This document shows positions 27,546 to 38,206 of a stretch of DNA of 64,000 nt, one piece after another. The notes under the pieces are model-generated. The model saw only the letters and a program-made list of their open reading frames with translations, did not search any database and was not told the origin of the DNA. How positions within the stretch are numbered: the first letter of the stretch is position 1; the number at the start of each line of letters is the position of its first letter. Source of the stretch: Iris pallida (Eukaryota; Streptophyta; Magnoliopsida; Asparagales; Iridaceae); contig JANAVB010009599.1 in the NCBI GenBank assembly GCA_029216955.1, forward strand, positions 6,411,732-6,475,731, in the 5' to 3' direction. The position numbers and the translations under genes are program-made.

Positions 27546-27923
27546 CCAAGGTACAAATCATAAATTCACCTCCAGAGATGCCAACGTCTATGAACTACAC
27601 CAACTTCCTATAAAGGAACAAACGGATAACACAACAGTTTGCTTAAACTATATAAATAGAAAGATGTAATCCCACTGTGGAGAAGAATTCACGTACCTCA
27701 CCATCAACTTCTGCATAAATTGTGCTATTTATCAACCAAAATGGCCTGCAAACCTAATGCTAAATGTAAATGTAGTATAAATCTGAAAAACTATTTTATC
27801 GAGAAAATAGAAAAAGAATGTTAAAAAGCTGTCTAGCATTTAGATAAAGGCAGTTACCCTAAATATCTCGTTACCCATGGCATCAGTTATACGAGCAATA
27901 AATGGACGCCTTGAACGAAGAAG
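27546..27923 (-). pseudogene. captured phospholipid-scramblase-family fragment, three exons, one nonsense codon
   Basis: Exon 27858-27923 (66 bp) encodes RRPFIARITDAMGNEIFR. Exon 27697-27753 (57 bp) encodes RPFWLINSTIYAEVDGE. Exon 27546-27607 (62 bp) encodes VGVVHRRWHLWR, then an in-frame TGA, then IYDLYLG. This order matches plant proteins of the phospholipid scramblase (LURP-like) family. Acceptors (ACACAG, ATTAG, TATAG) and GT donors are present at every boundary. The TGA replaces an Arg codon (CGA to TGA by C-to-T change). N- and C-terminal exons are absent. Confidence 0.82.
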
Positions 27924-28968
27924 CTGTGTTAAAAAACAGTCTCAGCAACAATCACAGTATAATTACACAACCAGTGTACAAGCATCAGAGAAATTACAGA
28001 CACTGTTCAATGCACTTCCTCCCAGAGTATAATGAAACCCATAGGTTAAGGTAAACACATACAGGATATGATGAAAGTCGGATGATCAGTCAAAGAGACC
28101 AGGGATTTGATAAATAGAATGTTGATTACATACTTCCAGCCATCTAGTTATTTACAAGTAAGATATAAACCATTATATTTTAGAACATATGAACAGTGTG
28201 AACACATGATGTCAATGGAGTAATACAAATAATTAAGCTTCAGTGAACCTCTATCATATGAAAGGTGTTAGTGTTACATTTACATAACCAAAAAAAATCT
28301 TTCATCAAATAATTGATAATATTTATGTCAGAATATCCTTTGATCAAAATGGTGAAAACATATTAAACTTGTAGTTCTTTTCAACATTTTGGCTTTACCA
28401 GCAGGCAAACTTGAATTTGGATTATGCTAGTGTTAAAGAGGACATGGTCCTAGAACTGAATGGAAGAAAAGGATTCAAACAGCCACTTCCAAATTTTGGG
28501 ATAAAGGCGTTATTGTTGTTGTAACAGGCATACTTGAAGCAATGGGGTCCTTTTTCATAATGAAAACACAATGGATGTTTAGAAAATTACAGATATTGAC
28601 TGCATTATCAGCAAAATAAACAGATCAATATGTCCTAAATATTCATAGAATATTGCACGAAAAGGTGACTAATCTAGAATTCACCAGCATTAAGAAGTTG
28701 CTGAACAAATGCAGGCATCAACTTAATTGTAAATTTTCAATCTAAGCTAACGATTCTTAAGATCAATATGACCCATATGAGTGACCAAACCTAAAGTATG
28801 GATCGGAAGGACAGGCTTCTAACATGTGACTATGCTGATGACGTCATGTTATACCAATATAAGCAATATATCATTAACAGTAGAGATAGTTTGACACAAA
28901 ATCAATTACCATGTTGATGACAAACTACAAAGTAAACATTAATATAACCATCTTAACAGCTAACTTAC

Positions 28969-29049
28969 CAATTTTTTAAAATCCTCTTGCATGGTCAAAG
29001 AATGAACCATTATGGATCCATGCAATGAAAAACCATAAGCACGCCATAG
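28969..29049 (-). pseudogene. unidentified 81-bp exon-like piece in the CACTA element
   Basis: Bounded by a TTGCTAG acceptor and a GTAAGT donor, it is open for 27 codons and includes WRAYGFSLHGSIMVHSLTMQ. The composition and clean splice sites suggest a captured exon, but I do not recognise the family. It lies between the GTPase and scramblase fragments on the same strand. Confidence 0.35.
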
Positions 29050-29322
29050 CTAGCAAAGGGAAAAAACATATATCCAATGCTTACCTAGTACACTTCACCA
29101 AGTGATTGACAAAATCCACTGGAGTATTTCGTCAAACACTAGGTGGGCATAAAAAGAACCCTTTTTGCATGTGAGTTCTTTGACTGTTCTGCACAGACAC
29201 AAACAAGACACCAAAACGAACATTTCGACTCTATTTCATAGTTTGGTTCTCAACATTTGAATGTATCAATCTAACAAACACTTTTTTTTCCCTCCAAAAT
29301 TCCGAGAAGTCAAGAAGCGAAC

Positions 29323-29705
29323 CTGACATCGATCAAGAAGATGGCAAACTGGGACCTGGTGAGGACGTTCCAGGTCATCGTGGTGGTGAGGCTAAGGATG
29401 GTGTCGGAGGCGGCATCCCCCTCGAGCCCAGCCGAGTCGAGCACCCTGAACCTGAGGTCCCCGACCTTGGCGACCCCCTTGCGGATGTCCCTGGTGACGT
29501 GAATCGTCGGCCAACCGATGCTTCCACTCGTGCAACGCCGCATCAGTATCGACACCACCGATAGCCGGGTACTGCTCGACCAGCGCCAAAGCTGCACTGG
29601 ATCACCAGCGACCGTCGTTGCCACCGTCGGGAGGTCCAGAGTGATCGCGACTGCAACCCGCCTCAGCCATTGCACTCCATCGCCAGAGCTCGTAGCCGAC
29701 GCCAT
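29323..29705 (-). pseudogene. captured Der/EngA-like GTPase fragment
   Basis: Minus-strand sequence from about 29510 to 29323 encodes HVTRDIRKGVAKVGDLRFRV, LDSAGLEGDAASDTILSL and SQFAIFLIDVR. This matches the first G domain (switch I to G3, 'DSAGLE') of plant organellar Der-type ribosome-assembly GTPases. A one-base insertion lies just before it (reads GACGATTCACGTC where GAC GAT CAC is expected). The exon ends in a CAG/GT junction at 29323. The 195 bp upstream are GC-rich but do not match the GTPase P-loop region, so a junction with another source is likely. Confidence 0.65.
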
Positions 29706-29709
29706 CGCG

Positions 29710-30080
29710 AGCTTGCACTGCTCGGATCATCCACTAGAGACGCATCTTGCCGCTGTCGACACCTCTATTGCGGACCGTCTGACTGCCGCCTACGAGAACG
29801 CTGGAGCCGTGGTCCCCTCATCCACCGCTTCCGATCCATCAGGCTTGCCAGCGATGCCCGGATCTGCCCCCTCTTCCCGTTCAAGCCTCCGCGATGACCG
29901 CAGAACCACCGTCGATGGTGAAGCCTCCGTGCCATGGGAGCCCAGCCATGAACCCTCTGCCCAGCATCGGATCCGTATGCCGCCGTGGCAAGCGACTCTT
30001 CCTAACGAAAGAGAACTCCTAACGAAGAGAAGCCCCTTTCGGATCAGAGAGTTATTTCTCTGTCTTCCTCTATAATATAT
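29710..30080. other. GC-rich block of unknown origin in the CACTA element
   Basis: Open on both strands because of its GC content; a plus-strand frame covers 29518-30075. No domain is recognised. It may be a captured 5' coding or promoter piece, since it directly adjoins the GTPase fragment. Confidence 0.4.
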
Positions 30081-30300
30081 AATATAATTGCATACAGTTC
30101 AATTTCTTAGGAAGGAAATGAAAAATTGAGTGAAAACAAAAGAGGAAAAATATTGATGAAAAAGTTTTGAGATGAAAACAATTACAGAGTACAAATAATG
30201 TGCGCGTGCCACAAATGAAACTTCAACTACATGGAACTTATTATGACATTATTTTTTTAATGTCATTGATAAAATTACTATGATATTACTATTTTTTAAA

Positions 30301-30302
<2 letters not shown>

Positions 30303-30361
<59 letters not shown>
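30303..30361. repeat. (AT)n microsatellite in the CACTA right end
   Basis: A 59-bp AT run between the gene-fragment region and the right subterminal repeats. Confidence 0.9.
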
Positions 30362-30362
<1 letters not shown>

Positions 30363-30705
30363 CACACACAAAAGATGACATCCATAATTTTTTTTATGAC
30401 CCTTATCTTTTTAATTGTCATCTTATAGTACTTATTATGACATTATTTTTTTAATGTCATTGATAAAGTTATTAATGACGATCATCTAATGAGTCGATAT
30501 TAAATATATCATTAATGACATTTTGAGATGAGTGTCATCTATAAAGTGTCATTGTTAAAGACTTTTGTAGTAGTGCTTCCCCATCCTCACCCTTTATATT
30601 CATAGTCTCTTGTGCCTTCCTAGCTAAATAGTTTTCATTTGATTTATTTTGACATATAAATTAGTGTATTGTAACGTAATTTGACTTATTCGATGTTCAT
30701 GTCAT

Positions 30706-31014
30706 GTCTCGTTTGGTTCGCGGAATCTCCCGGTTGGGAAAGGAAAGTGATTACTTTCCTATGTTTGGGTGTCCAAGGAATTGAGGAGGAAAGGAAAGTG
30801 ATTCCCAATGGAAGGGAAATTAGGGGGGAAAGTGATTCCATCCATCCAAGAAAGGAATCACTTTCCCACATTGAAGTATTCACTTTCCTTTCCAAATTCC
30901 TTGGCATTGCCAAACATCGGAAAGGAAAATCAATAGGAATTAAAGTTTTCCAAAGGAAAGGAAATGACAAGGAATTGATTTCCTTTCCCTTCCATTCCGC
31001 GAACCAAACGAGGC
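30706..31014. mobile_element. fold-back MITE
   Basis: The ends are inverted copies, CTCGTTTGGTTCGCGGAAT on the left and ATTCCGCGAACCAAACGAG on the right. The arms stay partly complementary inward through repeated GGAAAGGAAAGTGATT and its complement. The length of about 310 bp and lack of coding sequence fit a MITE. The target-site duplication could not be fixed, so the superfamily is open. Confidence 0.8.
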
Positions 31015-31939
31015 CGAAATGATTTTAGATTTTCTACTCCATATTAAGTCATCTCTCTTTATAATTGTTGTTCATGGAATATTACAATTAGGAAATCACA
31101 ACTGGTATTGTTTGACGCATTCTGGATAATATAAGGCAAAGTAATTGCAGATAATGGAAAGCAAGTTGATATACAGTCTTAGATGATAATTTTATAACAA
31201 AATAATGCATTTGCTATAGGTGTTTGCATGCTTTCCATTCAATAATACTAGAGGTCGGGACACTTGTGTAATTTGCAGAAAAACAAGAACAAGGACAGAG
31301 AAAGGGGGGAGGGGGGGGAGGGGGAGAGAGAAAGAGAGAAAGGGGGCAATGACCATTTTAGATTAGTACGAAAGATTGAGTTAATGGGTGAATAAATATA
31401 TTTTTTATCCATAAATAATTACATCTTTGGACAAAAAATTAGTTACATCAAAAAAATCAGTGACATCCCTTATATTTTTGTTATATACTAGTATAGATTA
31501 TATAGATGTTGACTAGTTCCAACATGGATTTCAAAGTTCAACCTCTACTGCAGTTATGAACTAGAATCACATTTCACAGTTCTGCTAGAATGTGAATTAT
31601 TTAGATTGCAAATCGAGACTATTGTCAATACATTTTGACTAACACCCAGAAGATTATTTTCAAATATTAATCATTACATGGGAACAATTACAATGGAAAT
31701 AAGAAGACAGTAATCTTACAAATGGCTAAGAAGCTTAGCATCAGCTCTGGTTGCAAGCATACATCATCAATGTTTTTCACCTTTGACATGTTGACGCGGG
31801 ACGAAGACCCAAAAATTAGTATGAAATTAGAAATTTGAGAAAATTTTGGTACAAAAGCTTTAATTGAAGAATGAACAACTATTATAAATTTGTCTCAAAA
31901 ATTATAATAGAAATGTAAAATAATACTATGATTATAATT

Positions 31940-32045
31940 GAAGACGTCAACATCGAAAGCGAAGAAGCAGTATTGAAAATGTCAACGTCGAAAGCGGAAG
32001 CTACGTTGAAGATGTCAATGTCGAAAGCAGAGAAGCTATGTTGAG
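31940..32045 (+). repeat. imperfect tandem repeat, about 3 copies of 36-42 bp
   Basis: The unit core is GAAGATGTCAACGTCGAAAG followed by CGGAAGC or CAGAGAAGC and TATGTTGA/TACGTTGA. Three copies with point differences. Confidence 0.65.
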
Positions 32046-32755
32046 AGAGAGATCCACTTTAAGATTTTGGCATCGCACCATATAAATAGATTTCTTATTC
32101 TCAAATTCTTCAATCTCTAACTTATGAAATTATAAACTATTTATAAGTTACAAAATAAACTAAAGAAATTCAAATGATAAGTCAATCCCTAACTAACCCC
32201 AACCAACTGTTTATAAGCTACAAGACAAACTATTTATAAGCTACAAAACAAACTAAAGATAAAAGTAATCTCTAAATTCTTATCCGTAAGATAAGTCAAT
32301 TCCTAACCAACTCCAACCAACCCAATAGATAAAATTCTATTTATTTATTTATTTTTGCTTTTTTTTGAATAAAACCATAACCTTTCATTAATAAATAGAA
32401 GAGTTACATGAGTTCATATCATACAGGATATGAGATAAAATGCATACTGGATACAACTTTAACAAATCTGGTTGATTAGAAAGTAGAGAGAGAGAGATGC
32501 AAGAGAGTGAGCTGCCTTTTTAGCATTCCTGGGGATGTAGGTAAAAGAAATACCATTCCCGTTGATTACTGCAGCTCATCCTTCTGCAATAACATGTCTA
32601 ACTTGCCAAAAAGAGTCCATCTCTGGATGAAGAATGATGTCAACAAGGATTTTGCAATCACCTTCAATGATGACATTGGCAATACCTTTCATTCGACAGA
32701 GTGTTAGAGCAAGATGAAGACCCAAAGCTTCTGCTTTCAATGGCGTACCTCCTTC

Positions 32756-33724
32756 TTATTGTTTAGATATGGCCCCATAGAAATGGCCTTCATTGTTCCT
32801 CAGGATAGCAGCACCCGCCATTTTGTCATCAAGAAATGTGCCATCGAAATTAATTTTCCAACTTCCTGGTGGGGGAGCTACCCATAACGTAGTCATATGA
32901 TTAATGTGGATAGGCTTGGAAAGCTGAATGGAATCGAAGTTGAAAGCTTCGTACTTGAGACGCAACCTGTGTGCACCTTCAATGATGTTCTTTATGCAGA
33001 TTGGCTTATGGAGAAAAATTGATTCATTTCTAGCCTTCCATATCATCCACATCATATATAGACATGAAGATATTATGTCAGGATCCCCATTCTTGAGTAT
33101 GCTCTCCATAAAACTAGTGACTGTGGAATGAGGTTGTAGATATTTGTTGATATCCAGAACACCTTGCCATGAAGGACCTGCAATTGGATAGTGAAGTAGA
33201 AGATGATCGTTAGTCTTAATATTTACCTGACATAGTGAGCATAATGGATCCATCGAGGGAAGACGTCTTTGAATGTTGGCGTTGACATGAAGAGAATTAG
33301 TAAGGGCTCTCCACACAAAAGTGAGCACACGAGGACATATGTGTTGGAACTTCCAAAGATGTTTCCAATCTTTGAAACCTGAGTGATCTTCTTGGCCTTG
33401 AACTTTGGTGGTATACTCATGAATGTGTCTATAGACTGATTTGGCATTGAGATTTCCATTCTTGGTATGAAGCCATATTAACTTATCAGTGCGCATATCA
33501 GCAGAAATTTGTATCTTGGTGATGGCAGAAGCTTTGTATGGAAGGAAAAGGATGTGGATCAAGTAAACTTTCCAACTGAATGTGTCTTGATTAATAACAT
33601 CACTGACCACATGAACAACTCGATTAGCATTCTGAAATCCAAACACTCTGAATCTAGGCAAGGATGGAAAACATGGGTCATCCCAAATGTTGATGCTAGA
33701 ACCATCTCCAACCGACCAAAACAC
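32756..33724 (-). pseudogene. LINE ORF2 C-terminus: zf-RVT and RNase H
   Basis: 322 open codons. WSVGDGSSINIWDDPCFPS opens the post-RT connection. LWKFQHICPRVLTFVWRAL and LCSLCQVNIKTNDHLLLH form the zf-RVT domain. WKINFDGTFLDDKMAGAAIL is the start of a plant LINE RNase H domain with its first catalytic Asp (NFDG). RNase H breaks off in frame near 32756. Confidence 0.88.
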
Positions 33725-34009
33725 ATTATTGAAGAGATGCTCTCAACTGCATAGAATACTGGATCAAATGCAGGAACAAGATGGTTATGTTGTAGCAGAC
33801 CAGAAATTTGTAGAAGAAAGGTATTTGCTCTTGAGCAGTTTACTCCAAATCGTTGTTGGGTTCGTAAGGAAGCGCCAAGCAATTTTGACAACCAATGCCA
33901 TGTTGGTGATAGCAGGGTCCCGAATTCCCAATCCTCTTGAAATTTAGGTTTAGTGAGTGTCAACCATGATGTGAAATGAATTCTTCTCCCAGTGTCAGCA
34001 GCAGCACCG

Positions 34010-34043
<34 letters not shown>

Positions 34044-35280
34044 ACCAGAAATCTCGTTGATGTTGAGATAACTTTCTGGTGACACTCTTTGGCAGAGTAT
34101 AAGTGGATAGGTAATAGTTAGGAAGAGAAGATAGGGTAGATTTAACAAGTGTGGTTCTAGCAGCATGAGAGAGATGTCTTCCTTTCCATCCTAAAAGTTT
34201 CAAGTTGCTAGATTGAAGGATATTATTGAAAGTAGAGACTCTCTTTTTGAATAGCAAAAGATGGTGTCCAAGATACTTATCAGTAGATTTCATGGCCTTA
34301 ACACCAAGAATATTAATGAAAAATTGACGCATATAGCAGTCAAGTCTGCTAGAGAAGAAAATAGCAGATTTTTCAACATTGATCTGTTGTCCTGACCAAA
34401 GTTCGAATGTCTAAAGAATATACTTGATCTGGAAAAAATTATGTATGGAACATTTACCAAACAAAAGGAGATCATCAGCAAAAGCTAAATGGGAAAATGC
34501 AGAATTTTGATCGACTTTAATGCTATCGAATTGTTGATTTCATTCCATAACGAGTATTAGTTTAGAAAGGATTTCCCCACACATGATGAATAAGTAGGGA
34601 GACAGGGGACAACCTTGTCTAATACCTTGACCAGGAGATAATGCATTAGAAGGAGCACTATTAACCAAAATAGCAAAGGAAACAGTGGTTATACACTGCA
34701 TAATGATGTCATGAGATTTTCCTTGATTGCCAAAGCCAATGAGAGCTTGATTGATGATACTCCAACTGAGCCTATCATAGGCTTTGGACATGTCAATCTT
34801 AAGTGTGAAAGCACTGTTTTGGGGATTGAATTTGGCAATGGAATGAGTAAGTTCTTGGGCTATAACTACATTATCTCCAATTTGTCTTCCAAGTATAAAG
34901 GCATTTTGAAAAGGACTAATGATTTTGTCCAGTAATGGACGAATTCTACTTGCTAGGATTTTAGTGATGATCTTATAGGATACGTTGCAAAGAGATATTG
35001 GACGGTAATCAACAGGACTAGTAGGATTTTTGGATTTGGGAATGAGCGCAATGAAAGTGTGATTCACAGAAGAAGGCATTACGCTAGAATCAAAGAAATT
35101 CTGGATGAGGGAGGTTACCTCACGGCCAATTGTGGACCAACATTTCTGGTAGAAGAGGGCCAGGAACCCATCTGGGCTAGGAGACTTGCATGGCTTCATG
35201 TTTTTTAGAGTGGTTTTGATCTCTTCTTCGGTAGGACAACTGCATATAAGTTCATTCTCTCTCAGATCAATTCTGTTAAG
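33725..35280 (-). pseudogene. LINE reverse transcriptase
   Basis: 34540-35199 carries SPSPDGFLALFYQKCW, FIALIPKSKNPTSPVDYRPI, LKIDMSKAYDRLSW and GIRQGCPLSPYLFIMC, the RT0-RT4 blocks. The catalytic FADDLLLFGK lies at about 34445-34490 in another frame. 33725-34332 continues with KYLGHHLLLFKKR and the thumb. At 34010-34041 a run of 32 C on the plus strand (poly-Gly on the minus) replaces the short linker between RDFWFG and GRRIHFTSW. At least three frameshifts are present. Confidence 0.88.
34010..34041. repeat. poly-C run, 32 bp
   Basis: An uninterrupted C run inside the LINE RT sequence. It may be a true expansion of a GGN-rich linker or a sequencing/assembly artefact. Confidence 0.85.
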
Positions 35281-35289
35281 CTTTGCAAG

Positions 35290-36277
35290 AATATGTGAAC
35301 TGGTCGAGTATCTACAGTTGTAAACAATTTGCTGAAGTGGGAGACCAATGTGTTGGCAATAACTTCATGTTTGAAAGCCAGCTCACCATTAGGTTTCATG
35401 AGATTGTAGATAGAGTTCCTTTGCTTTTTATTGGTAGCCATTAAATGAAAGAATCTGGTATTTCTGTCTCCCTCTTTAAGCCAGGATATACAAGATCTTT
35501 GCTTCCAGTAAAGCTCTTGCTGTAGAAGCAATTTGTTAAGGGTAAGTTGCGTCAACTTCTCCTGCTGTGTATTGTCATGAGAAATCGGTTGTTGCTGGAT
35601 GTGTAGAAGCTTGTTTTCATGAAATTTGATGTCAGCACCTAGTTTTCCAATACGTCTTCTACCCCAGACTTTAAGAACAGGCATAAGATCTTTTAACTTG
35701 GAATGAAAGTTCCTGGAACTTGATGAGGAAATCCATGAATTTGATAACACTTTCTCAAAGTCAGGTTCTAGTATCCAGGATGCCTCAAACCGATATGGGT
35801 ATCTCCTCTTCTTCATTCTGATATTAAGGGATAGTAATATTGGGTTGTGGTCACTGTTAAGGCAAGGCAAATGGAGAACACCAGCTCTAGGATGAATAGA
35901 ACGCCACTGTGTGTCCACAAGTGCTCTGTCAAGACGTTCTGCTACATTAAAAATAGATGCTCTACGATTGTTCCAAGTAAAGGTTGGTCCAGAATAACCA
36001 ATATCCATAGCTTCGGATCGATTGAACCAATTAATAAAGAATTTATGATGTTGATAGTTAAACTTGTTACCTCCTCTTTTTTCTTCTGCACAAAGAATAG
36101 AATTGCAATCACCAATACAAACCCATGGTTCAGAAATAGCTGCAATATTGTTTTCCATATATTCCCAAAATTTTCTTCTGTCAGCTACAATTAGAGGACC
36201 ATACACACAGAATAGATGCCACGCAGGTGTATTGCAGTTTTGATGGATATAAAGATGTATGCAGTTAGCAGACATAG
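35290..36277 (-). pseudogene. LINE endonuclease, distal part
   Basis: An apurinic-type endonuclease/exonuclease/phosphatase fold. Visible motifs are VCIGDCNSILCAEEKRGG, YSGPTFTWNN, ERLDRALVD and the catalytic LNSDHNPILLSL. The N-terminal part is at 41667-41902. Removing the copia element and one ATATA copy joins the two halves in frame, confirming the nesting. A frameshift near 35262 separates this from the RT. Confidence 0.9.
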
Positions 36278-36282
36278 ATATA

Positions 36283-36396
36283 TGTTAGATTATATTGGTA
36301 ATGTAAATATGGCCCATACCCATAAGCCCAAATGTAGACACTATATATATTGTAACAAACCCTAGCAATGAGAACAAGGCATTATTATTTCCTACA
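36283..36396 (+). repeat. 5' LTR (114 bp) of the Ale-type copia
   Basis: Contains CACTATATATATTG as a probable TATA region. The PBS begins at the next base. Confidence 0.95.
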
Positions 36397-36410
36397 TGGT
36401 ATCAGAGCCT
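36397..36410 (+). promoter_or_regulatory. primer-binding site of the Ale-type copia
   Basis: TGGTATCAGAGCCT lies immediately after the LTR and is complementary to the 3' end of plant initiator-Met tRNA. Confidence 0.92.
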
Positions 36411-36870
36411 CCAGAAAAACCCTAGCCGTCATATTCTCCATCCTCGATCCGATCTCTACGCGCCCGACGCACCCGACGCGTCCGATCCAACGCGTCCGCC
36501 GATCCCCTACGCGTCCGCAGCGCCGATCCGACGCCGCACCGACCCGACGTCCGCTGCGGACCCGCCGATCCCCTACACGTCCGATCCGACGCCACACCGA
36601 CCCGACACGTCCGCAGCACCGACGCTGCACCGATCCCCTATGCATCGGCAAAGTCTCTTCGGTGAAGCAAAGTCTTCTGTGCAGAGAACAAAGCACAACA
36701 AAATTCTCTTTGCAGCATTTCCACTATTGTAAAAAGCTTGTTTGGGTTATTTTTTGACTTCGGCAACTTCAAATCACAGCAAAAAGTCTTCTGTGCAGAG
36801 AAAAAAAAAAAGTCTTCTGTGCAGAGAACGCACAAGCCTTCTGTGAAGAGATCATTGAAAAAAAAAAATA

Positions 36871-36906
<36 letters not shown>

Positions 36907-37087
36907 AATCTCTGTTATCTCTTTCGCAGATTCGTCGGCGTTGTACAACTTTTTGTACACCCGACATCCACTCGCTCCTACGCGCCAGATCCGGCATCCC
37001 TGATCGCGGCCGATTCGCCGCCGACCCCGTCCATCAGCGGCCGATTCGTCGACGTTGTACAAAATTTTTGTACATCCGACATCCGCG
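36411..37087 (+). other. leader of the Ale-type copia, built of short repeats
   Basis: First a CG-rich zone of CCCGACGCGTCCGATC-like units (36455-36640). Then AAGTCTTCTGTGCAGAGAA appears about four times (36660-36850), followed by A- and AT-runs. Last come two copies of CGTTGTACAA...TTTGTACA..CCGACATCC (36937-36970 and 37054-37084). No coding sequence is supported. Confidence 0.7.
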
Positions 37088-38206
37088 ATGGCAGATGATG
37101 CTGCGTCCAGCTACTCCGTCGCGACTGGCGGTGGCAGTGCACATAACCCAAATTATTCTAATCCGAAGGATCCATATTTTCTGAGTTCTGCTGATCAACC
37201 AGGAAATATCATTACTCCTATTGTTTTCCGTAGACCAAACTATGCTGAGTGGTCTCGGTCGATACGTCTCTTCCTGATCTCTAGGCGAAAGATCACTTTT
37301 CTGGAGGGTACTGAAGTCAAACCTGTTCATGATGCTAGCAAATTGCTTGATTGGAGATGCGTGCAAGCGCTATTGGTTCAATGGGTTCTTAATACCATTG
37401 ATCCGTCTCTGAAGAAATCTTTGCCGTACTTTGAGGAGGTTTATCCATTGTGGAACTTGTTGGCGAAAAGATTTGTTGTTAGCAACGGCACTCGGAAGCA
37501 ACAAATTAAGGTGGCTTTGGCCGAGTGCAAACAAACGGCGTCGATGTCTGTGGAAACCTATTTTGGAAATTTGCAGTCTTTGTGGGATGAACAAGCTGCT
37601 TATTTTCCATTGCCAACTTGTACCTGTGGTGAACTTGCTGCCAAGCTACAGGCTATGAGGGATGAAGACCACTTTCAGGATTTTATGTATGGGTTGAATG
37701 CTGAGTTGTATGGTCATACCCGATCTAATCTTCTAGCTCAGGATCCTCAGCCAAGTTTAGATCGGGCATACCAGGCAGTCCGTGAAGAGGAGGATATGCG
37801 AAAGTCTCAGGTCCAATCTGCTACTGAGGAGGTGATGGCGCTGGCTTTCAAGTCTTCATCTCGTATTTCTACTCCTTCTAATAGTAGAACCTCAGATTCC
37901 AGGGACAAATCAGGTATGATCTGTACTCATTGCAAGAAAACAGGTCATGATGTTGCAACTTGCTTTGCCAAGATTGGCTATCCAGAGTGGTGGAAGACTC
38001 GTCCTCGGCGTGAGGGCGGACGTGGTGATGGTGGTGGCAGAGGCCCGGCACCACCACAGAGACGTGATGGGGGTCGTGGTGCTGGTGGCGCAGGGGTTGT
38101 TCATCATGTCGCCGCTGCTGGTCATGGTGTCCCTGCTGGTCTTGCTGGAAGTTCAGCGGATATGATGCATAGAGGGTATCCTTCACCACTCTCAGGTGAA
38201 CAATGA
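37088..38206 (+). pseudogene. copia gag
   Basis: Begins MADDAASSYSV, then the copia-like N-terminal block NYAEWSRSIRLFLISRRK, the gag domain (VYPLWNLLAKRFV, SMSVETYFGNLQSLWDEQ) and a CCHC knuckle CTHCKKTGHDVATCF, followed by a Gly/Arg-rich tail. It ends at an in-frame TGA (38204-38206), after which the same frame continues into the protease; related elements read through with Trp here. An ATG at 37055 extends the frame, but 37088 fits the family better. Confidence 0.88.

Larger units (their letters stand above)
23379..30575. mobile_element. CACTA (En/Spm) transposon carrying captured host-gene fragments
   Basis: The termini are CACTACTACAAAA at 23379 and its inverse TTTTGTAGTAGTG ending at 30575, flanked by a 3-bp duplication CTT (23376-23378 and 30576-30578): the CACTA hallmarks. 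Subterminal regions carry many copies of an AAAGATGACTTTTAT-like motif in both orientations (23500-23860 on the left, dispersed GATGACAT/ATGTCATC on the right, 30240-30560). No transposase (TNPA/TNPD) coding sequence is visible, so the element is probably non-autonomous. The 7.2-kb interior holds gene fragments in minus orientation with exon-intron structure. Confidence 0.92.
30576..32349. other. gene-free interval between the CACTA element and the LINE
   Basis: No coding region is supported. It holds a fold-back MITE (30706-31014), a purine-only stretch (about 31290-31345), a short tandem repeat (31940-32045), and two imperfect copies of a sequence of about 80 bp containing AAACTATTTATAAG (32148-32225 and 32228-32330). 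Confidence 0.6.

Noticed and set aside
29518..30075. 185-codon plus-strand frame
   Set aside because: Overlaps the minus-strand GTPase fragment, no domain, GC-rich; kept only as an unidentified block.
33960..34166. Frame with poly-Gly
   Set aside because: Produced by the C32 homopolymer; shadow of the LINE RT.
36368..36757. Arg/Thr-rich 129-codon frame
   Set aside because: Translation of CG-rich repeats in the copia leader.
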